A DNA stretch of 64,000 nucleotides from Nemopilema nomurai. Its lineage: Eukaryota; Cnidaria; Scyphozoa; Rhizostomeae; Rhizostomatidae. The stretch is taken from the NCBI GenBank assembly GCA_003864495.1, contig ML133456.1:3287255-3351254 (forward strand). Direction: 5' to 3'. This document shows, in pieces, positions 61,301-64,000 of this stretch. The first letter of the stretch is position 1. Every line of letters starts with the position of its first letter. A model generated the notes under the pieces. The model was not told the origin of the DNA and searched no databases. It saw only the letters and a list, made by a program, of their open reading frames with translations. The translations under genes and the position numbers were made by a program.

Positions 61301-64000
61301 CAAATTTTTATGTTTTCTATATTTGATTATTTTCGCTTATTGTATTGTTTTTAACCAATCCAATAGTGATTGCAGGCACTTTCCTTTCAGGAATAGGATA
61401 AATTGATATTAAACAGAAGTCATTAAATTTGAGTTTGTTCTTTTTACTGCTACACTAGACTTGGAGCTTTCAGCCATCCATGAAAAGAGGCGATGAAATT
61501 TTGTTGTCTTTTTAGAATCAGGCAGACGTTTTCATGTTATGGGCGGTATGAGACAAATAGAGGCAACGACAAAGTCCGCATTAAATGAAGAGGGTGGAGA
61601 GCAACCTGAAGTAACCAGCTATAGTACACCATTGTGAGTTCTGCCTATTTCTAGCAAAGCGAATTCTCTTCAAATTTGATTAAGAAAAGCATTTTCTATG
61701 CGCTTGCTTGTGGGTAACACCGACATGTTTAAACCGTTCATGGGTAAATCTCTGCAAGGCTCTCAGAAAGGTTCATGGTTTATTAACCTGTGTGTCTTGA
61801 AGGTTTACTTTAGTACTGGACGGACCTTTGAAAAATGTTGTTTTGTTGCAATCCCTGGTATAGAAGTTGTGATATGAAATTTCGAACTAATTTTTTACTG
61901 GTTCTTTAGACATGCATTCAGTTTTTTAATGTTAAACAATGAAAAGCAATTCATTTGACATATTACCACGGTGAGGGGCACCTTTAGACTTTTTACCTGC
62001 CTAGAAGATGTACTATTTTTATTTAGTGGCTTCGACGTAGAACCCTATCCGCTTGTTGAGAACAGAAAGCATTCCCAGAGATTTGATCAAGACTTGGATA
62101 ATTTTGGCATCCAAGAAGTTTGTTTTATTAGCACAGACAGTGTGAATGGAGAAAAAGGAGTTGGTAAATTTGCATCCACCACTGACCAGAATCAATATTT
62201 TGGAGGGCTTCAACATTCTGTTCCATATCATCTTAACAGTGAGGTGGGTTATGTTCTCTAGCTATCTCTTTCGACCTGCATCGGTTTATTTTACTGCGAA
62301 GTTGCCTAGGGCACCTTTGGCATCTCTATTGGTAACTGCTCAGCGAGTAGTATTTTTGGGTTATCTCCATCCTTCTATTTTCCTTTCTTTCGCCATTCGT
62401 CCTCGTCCTTCACACATCCGTTCGTAATCAGGTCCAGACTCTATAGTGTCTTTTCTCCCAGTCTTCAACCTATTTTTGGATAGAGCATCTTTTACAAACT
62501 TGAGCAAAGCTTTAAACTTGTTTCAACCTCTAGCCGTCCAGATACAAAATTCTATAATGACATAAAAAACACTTTCAAGGAAGAGATTTAAAGGTGAGAC
62601 AAACTCCTTTCTTGAATGGCAAGAGCTTTTTTCACCCACCGTATAATTCTACCGCACCTTTTGCTCCGTTCCGGCCCCCTTGACTAATCACATGAGATGT
62701 CGTGGAAAGATTTACAATATTAAAGAAGTAGTTTCAGAGCAGCGTTGATTTTAGTTCTTCAATTATATTTTCGACATTCAAAAGCCTTTCATTGAACATT
62801 TTTCATATTCACAATCATGTATATCATGTAAAGTGAAAGGGATTTGTAGATAAGCCATGTTGCGTGCAGTATCGGTGATAGATCCTAATCTTGAATCGGA
62901 TTGAAGTACATTGTAATATTGACTACGCTGTTGTCCTAAGTACTCCAGTCTCTGTTACCCTGCTCTTTGAATCCAAATCTACTGTTCCAAAATAAATGCA
63001 AAAGCCCAGTTTTGGCATCAAAGCTCATCATGGTTAAGTCCTGCTAAACAGGTCGGTCCAACACCAGCTCAACAGCCAAGCCATTGATCTGCGAGGCAAA
63101 GACTGTGGAAAAAGAATGAAAAACAATACCATTTGTGAAATCTTTTCTGAGCACTACCTACAGAGCAACAAAAGTACATAGACCACTTCTCAAAATCTTC
63201 TTCCAAAAGAGAGAGAACGGCATAATTGTAAATTATAACCAATCACGCGCTCTGCTTATCACCCTCTAGTGTTTTCGATCCGCATCTGGCTATTCATTCG
63301 GTCAGTTTTTGATTATCTTCCGACGTTTGCATACTCTGAGGAGTGTCGGACGAAAAAAGTACTTTTTAGTATGCGAAAACTAGTTCCGCTTTTTCTAGCA
63401 ATTGTGAAATTTGATTGTCTTGAAGTATATTGAATGATATGTCATTTTTTCTGTAGCCAATTTATCTTCCAAAGGCATGGATTGGGTGGTAAACTCTTGT
63501 GGTGCAAACTCTTTAAGAACTGATATCAAGTTTTTGTTTTGCATCTGCATCTTCATGTAATGATACAGAATCTGGATTGTTGGATGGAAGAATTTTAGAA
63601 TATGTCAGAACACACTCACTTTGCCCCTTGAATGATTTCACTACACGCCAATAAACATGTGATATAAACATTGTCCAGCTTTTCGCAGCATATTCACGAG
63701 GAGGCTTACACAACTGAAACTGAGAAGTCCTTTGAGATCACACCAGCAACGTTCCAAAAGCCAGCTACAGAAAAACAATTTTCATTTGAAGAAGGAGTTA
63801 GTGCCCAGGTGTTAATAGGTATGTAGCAGGCAGTATCCCCCTTTATGATTAACTTGAAACGCCATCTGAAATGTAAAGTTGGAGAAGGACTAACGAATTT
63901 CTTTTTAGATGAAGGAAAAAGTAACGATGAGAAAATCGATGGAATTTCCGTTTTATCAGAGGATGGTAGAGTCTCTATTGCCGGTCTTTTTTTCCCACCA
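4299..64000 (+). CDS. MORN1: MORN1 gene, 11 exons recognised, 3' end outside the window
   Basis: Joined exons: 4299-4386, 25300-25371, 27981-28190, 48464-48554, 50247-50334, 51061-51157, 60886-60996, 61516-61633, 62027-62243, 63689-63818, 63909-64000+. Every junction is AG/GT and the phases chain exactly, giving 438 codons without a stop. The product aligns collinearly with vertebrate MORN1 as I remember it: [68 protein letters not shown] and [12 protein letters not shown] all have direct counterparts. Seven to eight MORN repeats (YxGxWxxGxxxGxG type) occupy roughly residues 35-225. MORN repeats usually bind membranes or act as scaffolds; the function of MORN1 itself is poorly defined, and the region after the repeats has no domain I can name. 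The total length of human MORN1 is about 500 residues, so some 50 or more probably remain downstream. Confidence 0.9.
4387..7320 (+). other. Intron 1, proximal part, no gene recognised
   Basis: AT-rich sequence. A 147-codon open frame at 6039-6482 (contains [20 protein letters not shown] and a C-x2-C near its middle) is unusually long for the base composition, but it matches nothing I know and has no flanking gene signals. A degraded G/C-rich stretch near 5080-5130 looks like the end of an old hAT-type element. Confidence 0.3.
7330..7500 (+). pseudogene. Non-LTR reverse transcriptase scrap
   Basis: Translation gives [20 protein letters not shown] then [12 protein letters not shown] and LLLLFINE. 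This matches the reverse-transcriptase segment of LINE elements between the fingers and the catalytic loop (KLLKVLxxIYxxVxxCVKT ... LSPLLFxLYINEL). It is under 60 residues, with the RQGCxLSP motif already lost (reads RPSPR). Confidence 0.6.
7535..9440. other. Non-coding stretch with degenerate short repeats
   Basis: Around 7570-7760 a motif of about 20 bp containing TTGCCCGACGAAAGGTGA recurs several times with drift. At 8155-8220 there is C-rich sequence with AATAAGCCCC, the reverse of the GGGGCTTATTCG tract at 43890-44110, suggesting a shared MITE family. No coding region supported. Confidence 0.35.
9450..10190 (+). pseudogene. Mutator-like (MULE) transposase C-terminal fragment
   Basis: The region reads, across frame changes, [84 protein letters not shown] and [20 protein letters not shown]. 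This order matches the Mutator-like transposase domain that is widespread in insects and cnidarians (Cys/His knuckle, M-E-x-E-G, YYGxAIR, C-T-x-G). The best open stretch is 9728-10036. The N-terminal catalytic part is missing and stops are present, so it is a dead fragment, in sense orientation within MORN1 intron 1. Confidence 0.6.
10191..11040. other. Intronic, nothing recognised
   Basis: AT-rich sequence without a convincing open frame, tandem array or inverted repeat. It separates the MULE fragment from the hAT remnant. Confidence 0.4.
11215..13010 (+). pseudogene. hAT transposase pseudogene (TTF-type finger family)
   Basis: Order of conserved pieces on the + strand: [13 protein letters not shown] (zinc-finger region, about 11300), [20 protein letters not shown] then [14 protein letters not shown] (11555-11660), [18 protein letters not shown] (11740-11800), [19 protein letters not shown] (about 12110-12180), a helical linker (12378-12776) and [20 protein letters not shown] (12930-12990), the hAT C-terminal dimerisation motif. 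Frameshifts separate every piece and the segment with the second catalytic Asp is shortened. A stretch near 11050-11200 (GGCCTTGGCCCCCC...) recurs near 24280, apparently the family's terminal region; AAAATCGCCACTG at 13450-13462 looks like a hAT 3' end. Confidence 0.75.
13735..15430 (+). pseudogene. Second hAT transposase pseudogene (DUF4371 type)
   Basis: Pieces in order: [19 protein letters not shown] start, [20 protein letters not shown] then [20 protein letters not shown] (13916-14101), [15 protein letters not shown] and [20 protein letters not shown] (14180-14330), [20 protein letters not shown] (about 14925-14990). The D-E-S-x-D, GMAFDGAxx and FHCxxHxxNL strings are the hallmarks of DUF4371-type hAT transposases. 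Numerous stops and frameshifts; the dimerisation domain is barely recognisable after 15150. Confidence 0.7.
15440..16089. other. Intronic, nothing recognised
   Basis: Open frames are present on both strands but lack known motifs and look random. A TATA-like ACATATAAAAG string near 15760 is unremarkable in this base composition. Confidence 0.35.
16090..16800 (-). pseudogene. LINE reverse transcriptase C-terminal fragment
   Basis: On the minus strand, starting at 16800: [20 protein letters not shown] then [20 protein letters not shown] and [10 protein letters not shown], and near 16260-16310 [20 protein letters not shown]. This is the usual C-terminal end of a family of invertebrate non-LTR retrotransposon polymerases, finishing with a C-x2-C...H...C finger. 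An internal stop (IFGPQKYI*) and frame changes are present. It abuts the Gypsy A LTR at 16800. Confidence 0.65.
16801..17000 (-). repeat. Gypsy A 3' LTR (approximate)
   Basis: Downstream of the integrase stop and a purine tract, minus-strand sequence starts TGTTATAGACTGCTGCGCAG. The far border is set only by the start of the LINE fragment; no second LTR is available for comparison, so the length (about 200 bp) is an estimate. Confidence 0.5.
17019..18431 (-). CDS. Gypsy A integrase region (open)
   Basis: A 470-codon open frame. It starts with the RNase H/tether tail ([11 protein letters not shown]), then an H-H-C-C zinc-binding unit (H-x4[14 protein letters not shown] ... C-x2-C in CLACQAVG), the catalytic core with D in [11 protein letters not shown] in [11 protein letters not shown] and E in [16 protein letters not shown], and a GPY/F-like C-terminal module ([27 protein letters not shown]). 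Catalytic residues are intact by eye. The upstream join to RNase H is broken by a MITE. Confidence 0.85.
   Translation of the reverse strand: MDNPADYLSRHPVSPSITAQQDMTEQYINFLVQHSIPKAMSLQEIADATTSDRELQAVRAAIRLNKWDTDTVNPYQPYRDELTIGFKNVLLRGTRIVIPKALQKRAVEIAHESHQGLAKTKALLREKIWFLGIDNQVQQMIEACLACQAVGRQYPPPPLQPSEMLSAPCHTLHIDFCGPLPSNEYFLVLIDRYSRFPEVAVMRSTKANCVIPKLDRIFAVHGLPCKIVSDNGPPFHGAEFQKYLQVLGIEHSFVTPYWPQANGEVERFNQPLKKAIQAAVVEGKVRRKELNRFLLQYRSTPHCTTKVAPSELLFNRKVRGKLPVLQKNIVVNRHREAHQNEKNRDYNKAYADKRRHAQDANIKTGDTVLVKQQQRNKIMSRFNKTPYTVVNIRGTQVTAENHEHRITRNVSHFKKFSAELDDHSDNECEQSDKKATQDIANPSPPGISRSTGLRRQHERFGTPVPSSIIS
18463..18785 (+). mobile_element. Harbinger-type MITE inside Gypsy A
   Basis: 323-bp element with imperfect inverted ends GGCTACGTTGACACTGCTCC and the reverse of AGCAGTGTGAACGGGCC, each followed inward by a CGTTTTCAT or TTTTCAT motif. 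TAA target duplications at 18460-18462 and 18786-18788. TIR with GTTnACAC and a 3-bp TWA duplication are the PIF/Harbinger hallmarks. No coding capacity. Confidence 0.8.
18786..19405 (-). pseudogene. Gypsy A reverse transcriptase end and RNase H
   Basis: Contains [49 protein letters not shown] (RNase H first Asp), [20 protein letters not shown] (Glu) and [14 protein letters not shown] (TDHK Asp). The MITE truncates it at ...VLRIQS. It is separated from the reverse transcriptase core by a frameshift around 19405-19506, where the Y-x-DD loop is disrupted. Confidence 0.8.
19506..19793 (-). pseudogene. Gypsy A reverse transcriptase core fragment
   Basis: Reads [40 protein letters not shown] and [17 protein letters not shown], which are the palm motifs with the first catalytic Asp (KLDLSQ). 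It breaks into another frame before the DD motif. It joins directly to the 22348 side when the pogo element is removed. Confidence 0.8.
19796..22345 (-). mobile_element. Complete pogo/Tigger-like DNA transposon
   Basis: 2,550 bp inserted in the Gypsy A reverse transcriptase with TA duplication (19794-19795 and 22346-22347). TIRs: GGGGAGAGTGGGGCATGTTG on the left, and GGGGAGGGTGGGGCAAGTTG read inward from the right. The string GGGGCAAGTTGTCAC and variants recur subterminally (about 20008, 21968, 22310, 22325), probably transposase-binding sites. Removing the element plus one TA rejoins the Gypsy reading frame (KKNGAV / RICVDMR). Confidence 0.9.
20130..21788 (-). pseudogene. pogo/Tigger-like transposase, frameshifted
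   Basis: Starts [19 protein letters not shown] with an N-terminal helix-turn-helix of psq type ([27 protein letters not shown]). The DDE domain has Asp in [12 protein letters not shown], Asp in [13 protein letters not shown] and a third Asp in [15 protein letters not shown]. The acidic C-terminal part has [12 protein letters not shown]. Single-base indels break the frame near 21495 (after helix-turn-helix) and near 20800 (before the third Asp), and there is a stop near 20570. All three catalytic Asp codons are still present. Confidence 0.85.
22348..23391 (-). pseudogene. Gypsy A gag knuckle, protease and reverse transcriptase start
   Basis: [19 protein letters not shown] with a following C...H...C knuckle ([10 protein letters not shown]), aspartic protease core [17 protein letters not shown], then the pre-RT segment [20 protein letters not shown] and [13 protein letters not shown]. 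One frame change separates the knuckle (23391-23125) from the rest (23185-22348). Only the C-terminal end of gag is retained. Confidence 0.8.
23345..24240 (-). pseudogene. Penelope-like element reverse transcriptase fragment
   Basis: Minus strand: [20 protein letters not shown] (about 23830-23760), a damaged YVDD loop around 23720, then [35 protein letters not shown] and [20 protein letters not shown]. The [11 protein letters not shown] and MGSPLGPxLANIF motifs are characteristic of Penelope-like reverse transcriptases. No GIY-YIG endonuclease is visible. Upstream of 24146 the homology fades. A hAT MITE interrupts the 5' side. Confidence 0.75.
23843..24145. mobile_element. hAT MITE with perfect 8-bp target duplication
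   Basis: 303 bp beginning CAGGGGTCTCAGACTCGCGG and ending with the inverse GAGTCTGAGACCCCTG. The 8-bp direct repeat GTCTATAC lies on each side (23835-23842, 24146-24153). Those are the standard hAT signatures. Non-coding; inserted into the Penelope-like fragment. Confidence 0.92.
24250..24822. mobile_element. hAT deletion derivative (approximate borders)
   Basis: The first part (GGCCTTGGCCTCC, then ...TTCTAAGGAAATATT and GCCCATATGCTTTTTACG) matches 11050-11200 of the hAT remnant, and it ends with TAGAATTGCCACTG, comparable with AAAATCGCCACTG at 13450. An internal duplicated segment (ATTCAACATCATTGAGATAT at about 24620 and 24700) is visible. Borders not proven by a target duplication. Confidence 0.45.
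25300..25371 (+). CDS. MORN1: MORN1 exon 2, first MORN repeat
   Basis: Acceptor TTCTTTCATAG precedes the exon and the donor is G|GTATGT. It encodes [20 protein letters not shown] and KRHG, the first YEGEW..GxxHG MORN motif. Phases are 1 in and 1 out. Confidence 0.9.
26189..26304. repeat. 29-bp tandem repeat, four copies
   Basis: Unit starting CAGTGTCATAAAGTGGAAAG and ending GATGGGAAA, four consecutive copies with a few substitutions. Lies in MORN1 intron 2 and is non-coding. Confidence 0.9.
27134..27534 (-). mobile_element. TA-flanked ~400-bp MITE, copy 2 (inverted)
   Basis: Begins AACGCTTTTTTTTATAAGG and ends ATAAAAAAAGCGTG, TA on each side (27132-27133, 27535-27536). Same family as copies at 3084, 48621, 51609 and 59930, in opposite orientation to 3084 and 51609. 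Lies in MORN1 intron 2. Confidence 0.88.
27981..28190 (+). CDS. MORN1: MORN1 exon 3, MORN repeats 2-4
   Basis: Acceptor TTATTTCTATAG and donor GAAG|GTTAGT. It encodes three repeats: [33 protein letters not shown] and [12 protein letters not shown]. Length 210 nt, phases 1 in and 1 out. The repeats hold the conserved Y-x-G-x-W/F core and the terminal G-x-G. Confidence 0.95.
29935..30657 (-). mobile_element. Non-autonomous PIF/Harbinger element
   Basis: 723 bp with inverted ends AGCCCGTTTACACTACACCA and the reverse of GGTGTAGTGTAAACGGGGCT, continuing into AACCTGGGTTCGCCCC-type inner repeats. TAA duplication at 29932-29934 and 30658-30660. It sits in the Gypsy B integrase region and retains a Myb/SANT gene remnant on the minus strand. 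Confidence 0.9.
30180..30364 (-). pseudogene. Harbinger Myb/SANT-like gene remnant
   Basis: From ATG at 30364 (minus): [20 protein letters not shown], then [13 protein letters not shown], a TAG stop, [20 protein letters not shown] and AGLIRKF. The spaced Trp and acidic W-x-D-E-E-V motif is that of the DNA-binding accessory protein of PIF/Harbinger elements. The in-frame TAG near 30263 and lack of a downstream part make it dead. Confidence 0.75.
31703..32140. mobile_element. TA-flanked MITE with 24-bp TIR
   Basis: Left end CCGTATTTACTCTAATATTC, right end read inward CCATATTTACTTTAATATTC. TA at 31701-31702 and 32141-32142. Deleting the element and one TA restores the Gypsy B reading frame around the RT motif (AESR-Y-ITTF). 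Internal sequence is rich in short CCCGCCTCT motifs; no coding region. Confidence 0.85.
32490..32790. repeat. Element 1 left terminal inverted repeat
   Basis: Matches, inverted, 44338-44589 joined to 47954-48025. Shared inner landmarks include CTATTACGTCATAGGCATG, CATGACTGATCATCAAAAAT and AACTAAAAAGAAATCAAC. The arms differ by scattered substitutions and small indels, indicating an old insertion. Confidence 0.9.
32791..34250. repeat. 27-bp minisatellite, about 54 units
   Basis: Unit about AATTGTGCCGCTTCGCTCCA plus TACTAAC, repeated head to tail from 32791 to 34250. A variant class has AAGGTTGCCGC or AAGGTTGACGC in place of AATTGTGCCGC. 27 is a multiple of three and no unit contains a stop in several frames, so open frames of about 500 codons appear on both strands (SMERSGTIV repeated on minus, PLRSILTIV on plus). 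I regard these as repeat artefacts. The array begins exactly at the inner edge of the left TIR arm of element 1. Confidence 0.95.
34251..34452. other. Element 1 interior, non-coding
   Basis: Short AT-rich stretch between the minisatellite and the C-terminal end of the minus-strand nuclease-like pseudogene. Nothing else seen. Confidence 0.4.
35838..36681 (+). CDS. Harbinger Myb/SANT-like accessory protein (2 exons)
   Basis: Exon 1 35838-36219 encodes [20 protein letters not shown] then [26 protein letters not shown] and [20 protein letters not shown]: a trihelix/Myb-SANT fold with the spaced aromatic residues. The frame continues in 36410-36681 ([20 protein letters not shown], Met/Gln-rich tail, stop TAA). 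The best junction is a GC-AG intron: CAAG|GCAAGT to TTATAG|GAGG, in phase. No stop interrupts it, so this gene may still be expressible. Its family partner binds the TIRs and escorts the transposase to DNA. Confidence 0.75.
36864..38109 (-). pseudogene. PIF/Harbinger DDE transposase, two frameshifts
   Basis: ATG at 38109. N-terminal part ends [13 protein letters not shown] (37879-38109), main part 37909-37085, C-terminal part 37118-36864. Conserved: NWWLNLL-type start region, [29 protein letters not shown] (first Asp), [11 protein letters not shown] (second Asp), [14 protein letters not shown] and [14 protein letters not shown] (Glu), then [20 protein letters not shown] and ILHNFCE. A small indel at about 37905 and a short deletion at about 37100 (within RLKSRF/ILRK) shift the frame, so this copy cannot make a full transposase. 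Confidence 0.88.
38611..39910 (-). pseudogene. Middle section of the nuclease-like protein of element 1
   Basis: Three overlapping open frames (39910-39542, 39440-39036, 39039-38611) encode consecutive conserved blocks: [74 protein letters not shown] and [20 protein letters not shown]. They are collinear with the proteins of this family I remember from cnidarian genomes. Their frames differ, confirming decay. Confidence 0.65.
40018..41720 (-). pseudogene. Non-LTR reverse transcriptase fragment (Jockey/CR1-like)
   Basis: Minus strand: [24 protein letters not shown] start (about 41690-41600), [40 protein letters not shown] (41621-41292, first Asp), about 130 bp of foreign sequence, then [20 protein letters not shown] and [15 protein letters not shown] (A-DD catalytic loop) in 41158-40157, thumb, and finally a finger-like tail ([15 protein letters not shown] read across frames near 40130-40080). 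GC content is higher than in neighbours. Truncated at both ends; inserted in element 1. Confidence 0.85.
43822..44337. other. Element 1 interior with G-rich repeat tract
   Basis: Between the N-terminal finger of the nuclease-like pseudogene and the right TIR arm. Contains repeated GGGGGGCTTATTCGAG motifs (43880-43920, 44100-44135) with poly-G, bounded by ATTACCATATTAGAG and ATTTACGGTATC, possibly a small MITE. No gene. Confidence 0.4.
44338..44589. repeat. Element 1 right TIR arm, inner part
   Basis: Inverted match to 32560-32790. Just inside it, at about 44310-44337, is AACCTTGTTAGTATGGAGCA followed by AGGCGCC: a single diverged unit of the minisatellite that has about 54 copies in the left arm. 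The arm is cut at 44589 by element 2 and resumes at 47954 (CTTGGCAAGGAATCCG). Confidence 0.88.
44590..45100. repeat. Element 2 left terminal inverted repeat
   Basis: About 510 bp mirrored at 47445-47953. Landmarks: GTCACGTGACAGTGACGTAA, GGCACGGTCAGAGAAAAAGT, CAACTTCATAAAAAAACCAT, CAGGGGGTAACGTCGTATAA and ACAAGCGTGATTTCTGCTTC. Identity is high in the outer 350 bp and lower inward. Confidence 0.9.
45480..46600 (+). pseudogene. XPG/FEN-like putative transposase of element 2
   Basis: [18 protein letters not shown] and [13 protein letters not shown] (about 45480-45640), then [53 protein letters not shown] (45680-46099), stops TAG (46097) and TAA, and in the same frame [65 protein letters not shown] and [11 protein letters not shown] (to 46600). 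It is shorter than the element 1 protein at its N-terminus but collinear with its C-terminal half. Putative acidic residues E, D, D and the G-C-D motif are present. Two stop codons make this copy inactive. Confidence 0.65.
46560..47130. repeat. Internal palindrome of element 2
   Basis: 46562-46710 is the inverted copy of about 46998-47130 (shared ACGTAAATAAGCATCTA, CATTATCAAGGCTGGAAATC), and nested inside, GATGCAGAGTGTG...CTACTTACCAGCAG near 46865-46905 pairs with CTGCTGGTTAGTAGCACACT at 46938-46960. The structure could fold into a large cruciform or hairpin RNA. Confidence 0.8.
46698..46775. repeat. 19-bp tandem repeat, about four copies
   Basis: Unit AAATCAATGTCAACAAAAT, four consecutive copies within one arm of the element 2 palindrome; absent from the opposite arm. 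Confidence 0.85.
47445..47953. repeat. Element 2 right terminal inverted repeat
   Basis: Mirror of 44590-45100. Includes TTATACGACGTTACCCCCTG and CTCGGTCAATTACGTCACTG, and ends GGAAAATTCCCTGCCTAT. Confidence 0.9.
47954..48025. repeat. Element 1 right TIR arm, outer part
   Basis: CTTGGCAAGGAATCCGAAGA through AATGACCTGCCTA, inverted match to 32490-32565. Followed by the TCA duplication. It rejoins the inner arm at 44589 when element 2 is removed. Confidence 0.9.
48100..48174 (+). mobile_element. Fragment of the TA-flanked MITE family
   Basis: ATGTGGAAACTACTCAATGA and GCGAGTATTGGCTGCAAG match the middle of the ~400-bp MITE; both ends are missing. Lies immediately right of element 1 in intron 3. 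Confidence 0.7.
48464..48554 (+). CDS. MORN1: MORN1 exon 4, MORN repeat
   Basis: Acceptor TTTGCACAG and donor GAG|GTAATA. It encodes [20 protein letters not shown] then [10 protein letters not shown], matching the vertebrate segment with VYQGSFHDNKRHG. It follows a 20.3-kb intron loaded with transposons. Phases are 1 in and 2 out. Confidence 0.93.
48621..48930 (+). mobile_element. TA-flanked MITE, copy 3, 3'-truncated
   Basis: Starts CATGCTTTTTTTAAGGAACC after a TA (48619-48620), follows the family consensus to TTCCTTAGGGATTTCGTT, then stops abruptly at TAGCGACGGCCCTG (48929-48942). That 14-mer also marks a junction at 58488. Confidence 0.75.
48943..50246. other. Intron 4, no gene seen
   Basis: A GC-rich island at 49340-49500 (GGCCCGGGCCCCGG, GCGGGCCCCGG) with partial inverted symmetry resembles the end of a hAT-type MITE. 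The rest is AT-rich and unremarkable. Confidence 0.35.
50247..50334 (+). CDS. MORN1: MORN1 exon 5, MORN repeat
   Basis: Acceptor TTTTTATTACAG and donor TGAG|GTACGG. It encodes [20 protein letters not shown] then KFCDGSIYE. Phases are 2 in and 0 out, so the last Y-E joins the G-Q-W that opens exon 6 and completes a split MORN motif. Confidence 0.93.
51061..51157 (+). CDS. MORN1: MORN1 exon 6, last MORN repeats
   Basis: Acceptor TTCAATCATAG and donor GAAG|GTACGA. It encodes [20 protein letters not shown] then [12 protein letters not shown], close to vertebrate GQWHSDVFSG...GVTYYGLWING. Phases are 0 in and 1 out. This small exon was found from the phase and homology gap left between exons 5 and 7. 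Confidence 0.93.
51609..52006 (+). mobile_element. TA-flanked MITE, copy 4, intact
   Basis: 398 bp from CACGCTTTTTTTTATAAGAA to CCTTATAAAAAAGCGTG with TA at 51607-51608 and 52007-52008. TIR about 20 bp. Best-preserved copy with clear ends on both sides; its interior is nearly identical to copy 1. Confidence 0.92.
52364..53480 (+). pseudogene. Non-LTR element AP-endonuclease domain fragment
   Basis: A 294-codon frame (52364-53248) encodes the apurinic-endonuclease-like domain of a CR1/L2-type [20 protein letters not shown] (Asn), MTMTETWL (Glu), [48 protein letters not shown] and [13 protein letters not shown] (Asp-His). The usual G-D-F-N is G-N-V-N here, so a catalytic Asp is replaced by Asn. 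After 53248 the frame changes and the part leading to the reverse transcriptase ends where Harbinger-like sequence starts at about 53490. No reverse transcriptase follows. Confidence 0.8.
53490..53851 (+). pseudogene. Harbinger-type end and Myb-like remnant, split by Gypsy C
   Basis: GGGTACCCCGTTTACACGGT at 53492 is a PIF/Harbinger-style terminus preceded by TTA. From ATG 53708: [20 protein letters not shown] then DDKTALMMR, a Myb/SANT start, followed by a stop. The sequence is cut by Gypsy C at 53851 and continues at 58331-58485 ([20 protein letters not shown]). The other terminus is not seen; a hAT-like end replaces it at 58488. Confidence 0.6.
53852..54003 (-). repeat. Gypsy C 3' LTR
   Basis: 152 bp; read on the minus strand it starts TGTTATGGACTCCC and ends GGGCCAACATAAGATATAATA-type sequence (so TG...TA rather than TG...CA). 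Identical to 58179-58330 base for base in my comparison. Confidence 0.95.
54004..54025 (-). other. Gypsy C polypurine tract
   Basis: Minus strand GAAGAAGAGGAGAGA lies immediately before the 3' LTR. Position and purine content fit the plus-strand primer of LTR retrotransposons. Confidence 0.75.
54077..58141 (-). pseudogene. Gypsy C gag-pol polyprotein with one in-frame stop
   Basis: ATG at 58141; open for 1,132 codons to a TGA at 54743-54745, then the same frame continues to 54077. Order: gag ([29 protein letters not shown]), zinc knuckles near residues 230-265 ([15 protein letters not shown]; the second reads [14 protein letters not shown] with the usual His replaced by Arg), protease ([13 protein letters not shown]), reverse transcriptase ([42 protein letters not shown]), RNase H ([23 protein letters not shown]), integrase zinc unit (H-x3[19 protein letters not shown]), core ([25 protein letters not shown]; the Glu in [13 protein letters not shown] lies after the stop) and C-terminal tail ([24 protein letters not shown]). 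The stop falls in the integrase core between the second Asp and the Glu. Otherwise intact. Confidence 0.92.
58157..58178 (-). other. Gypsy C putative primer-binding site
   Basis: Minus strand TGGCGACGAGAAAAAGCGAG follows the 5' LTR after two bases. TGG at the start is the complement of a tRNA CCA end, and TGGCGACGAG is typical of mag-like Gypsy elements. Which tRNA is used cannot be settled from this window. Confidence 0.55.
58179..58330 (-). repeat. Gypsy C 5' LTR
   Basis: Identical partner of 53852-54003, followed on the + side by the GGTAA duplication. Confidence 0.95.
58502..59929 (+). pseudogene. Ty3/Gypsy element D, gag to early RT fragment
   Basis: Plus-strand pieces: [52 protein letters not shown], zinc knuckles [15 protein letters not shown] and [14 protein letters not shown] (intact C-C-H-C), protease [17 protein letters not shown] (the usual D-T-G-A reads N-T-G-A, so the catalytic Asp is lost), and pre-[22 protein letters not shown] with [12 protein letters not shown]. 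Frameshifts separate gag, protease and RT. It begins right after a hAT-like terminus at 58488-58501 and ends at the MITE at 59930. Sense to MORN1. Confidence 0.8.
59930..60328 (-). mobile_element. TA-flanked MITE, copy 5 (inverted)
   Basis: 399 bp from CACGATTTTTTTATAAGGAA to CTTATAAAAAAGCGTG, TA at 59928-59929 and 60329-60330. Orientation as copy 2. It interrupts Gypsy D just after the first RT block. Confidence 0.9.
60331..60885. other. Distal intron 6
   Basis: Around 60380-60490 a C-rich tract (poly-C near 60450) ending GGCGCCGTCACTG resembles a hAT-type terminus. The rest is AT-rich sequence up to the exon 7 acceptor. No gene. Confidence 0.35.
60886..60996 (+). CDS. MORN1: MORN1 exon 7, post-repeat region
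   Basis: Acceptor CTCTTTTTGCAG and donor CACG|GTATGT. It encodes [20 protein letters not shown] and [16 protein letters not shown], comparable with the vertebrate segment after the MORN block (RIVILGPEVMEVAQGSPF). The alternating pattern suggests a beta-rich fold, but I cannot assign a named domain. Phases are 1 in and 1 out. Confidence 0.88.
61516..61633 (+). CDS. MORN1: MORN1 exon 8
   Basis: Acceptor GTCTTTTTAG and donor ATT|GTGAGT. It encodes [20 protein letters not shown] and a Glu-rich stretch ending VTSYSTP. The ESGR motif followed by G-x-R is also present in vertebrate MORN1 (ESGRVLQISAGVR). Phases are 1 in and 2 out. Confidence 0.88.
62027..62243 (+). CDS. MORN1: MORN1 exon 9
   Basis: Acceptor TTTTTATTTAG and donor GAG|GTGGGT. 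It opens with [10 protein letters not shown], the counterpart of vertebrate FGFECIPYPV, then continues for about 60 residues ([20 protein letters not shown], then a Gly/Ser-rich part ending YHLNSE) that I could not match. Phases are 2 in and 0 out. Confidence 0.85.
62244..63688. other. MORN1 intron 9
   Basis: No transposon recognised. A possible 32-nt micro-exon at 63457-63488 (acceptor TTTTTTCTGTAG, donor GTG|GTAAAC) encodes [10 protein letters not shown] and could be spliced in phase to an alternative acceptor at 63678. I left it out of the main model. Confidence 0.35.
63689..63818 (+). CDS. MORN1: MORN1 exon 10
   Basis: Acceptor CTTTTCGCAG and donor AATAG|GTATGT. It encodes [20 protein letters not shown] then [16 protein letters not shown] and VSAQVLI. 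Phase 0 entry matches exon 9 directly. An alternative is a 32-nt micro-exon at 63457-63488 joined to an upstream AG at 63678, which is also in frame. The direct join is simpler. Confidence 0.75.
63909..64000 (+). CDS. MORN1: MORN1 exon 11, runs off the window
   Basis: Acceptor TTCTTTTTAG. It encodes [20 protein letters not shown] then [11 protein letters not shown] and is still open at the window edge. It precedes the part that in vertebrates reads EYVLMIRDV and PPFLGRRLPPAF. Phase 1 in. Confidence 0.8.
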   Translation, partial: MKEKVTMRKSMEFPFYQRMVESLLPVFFSH

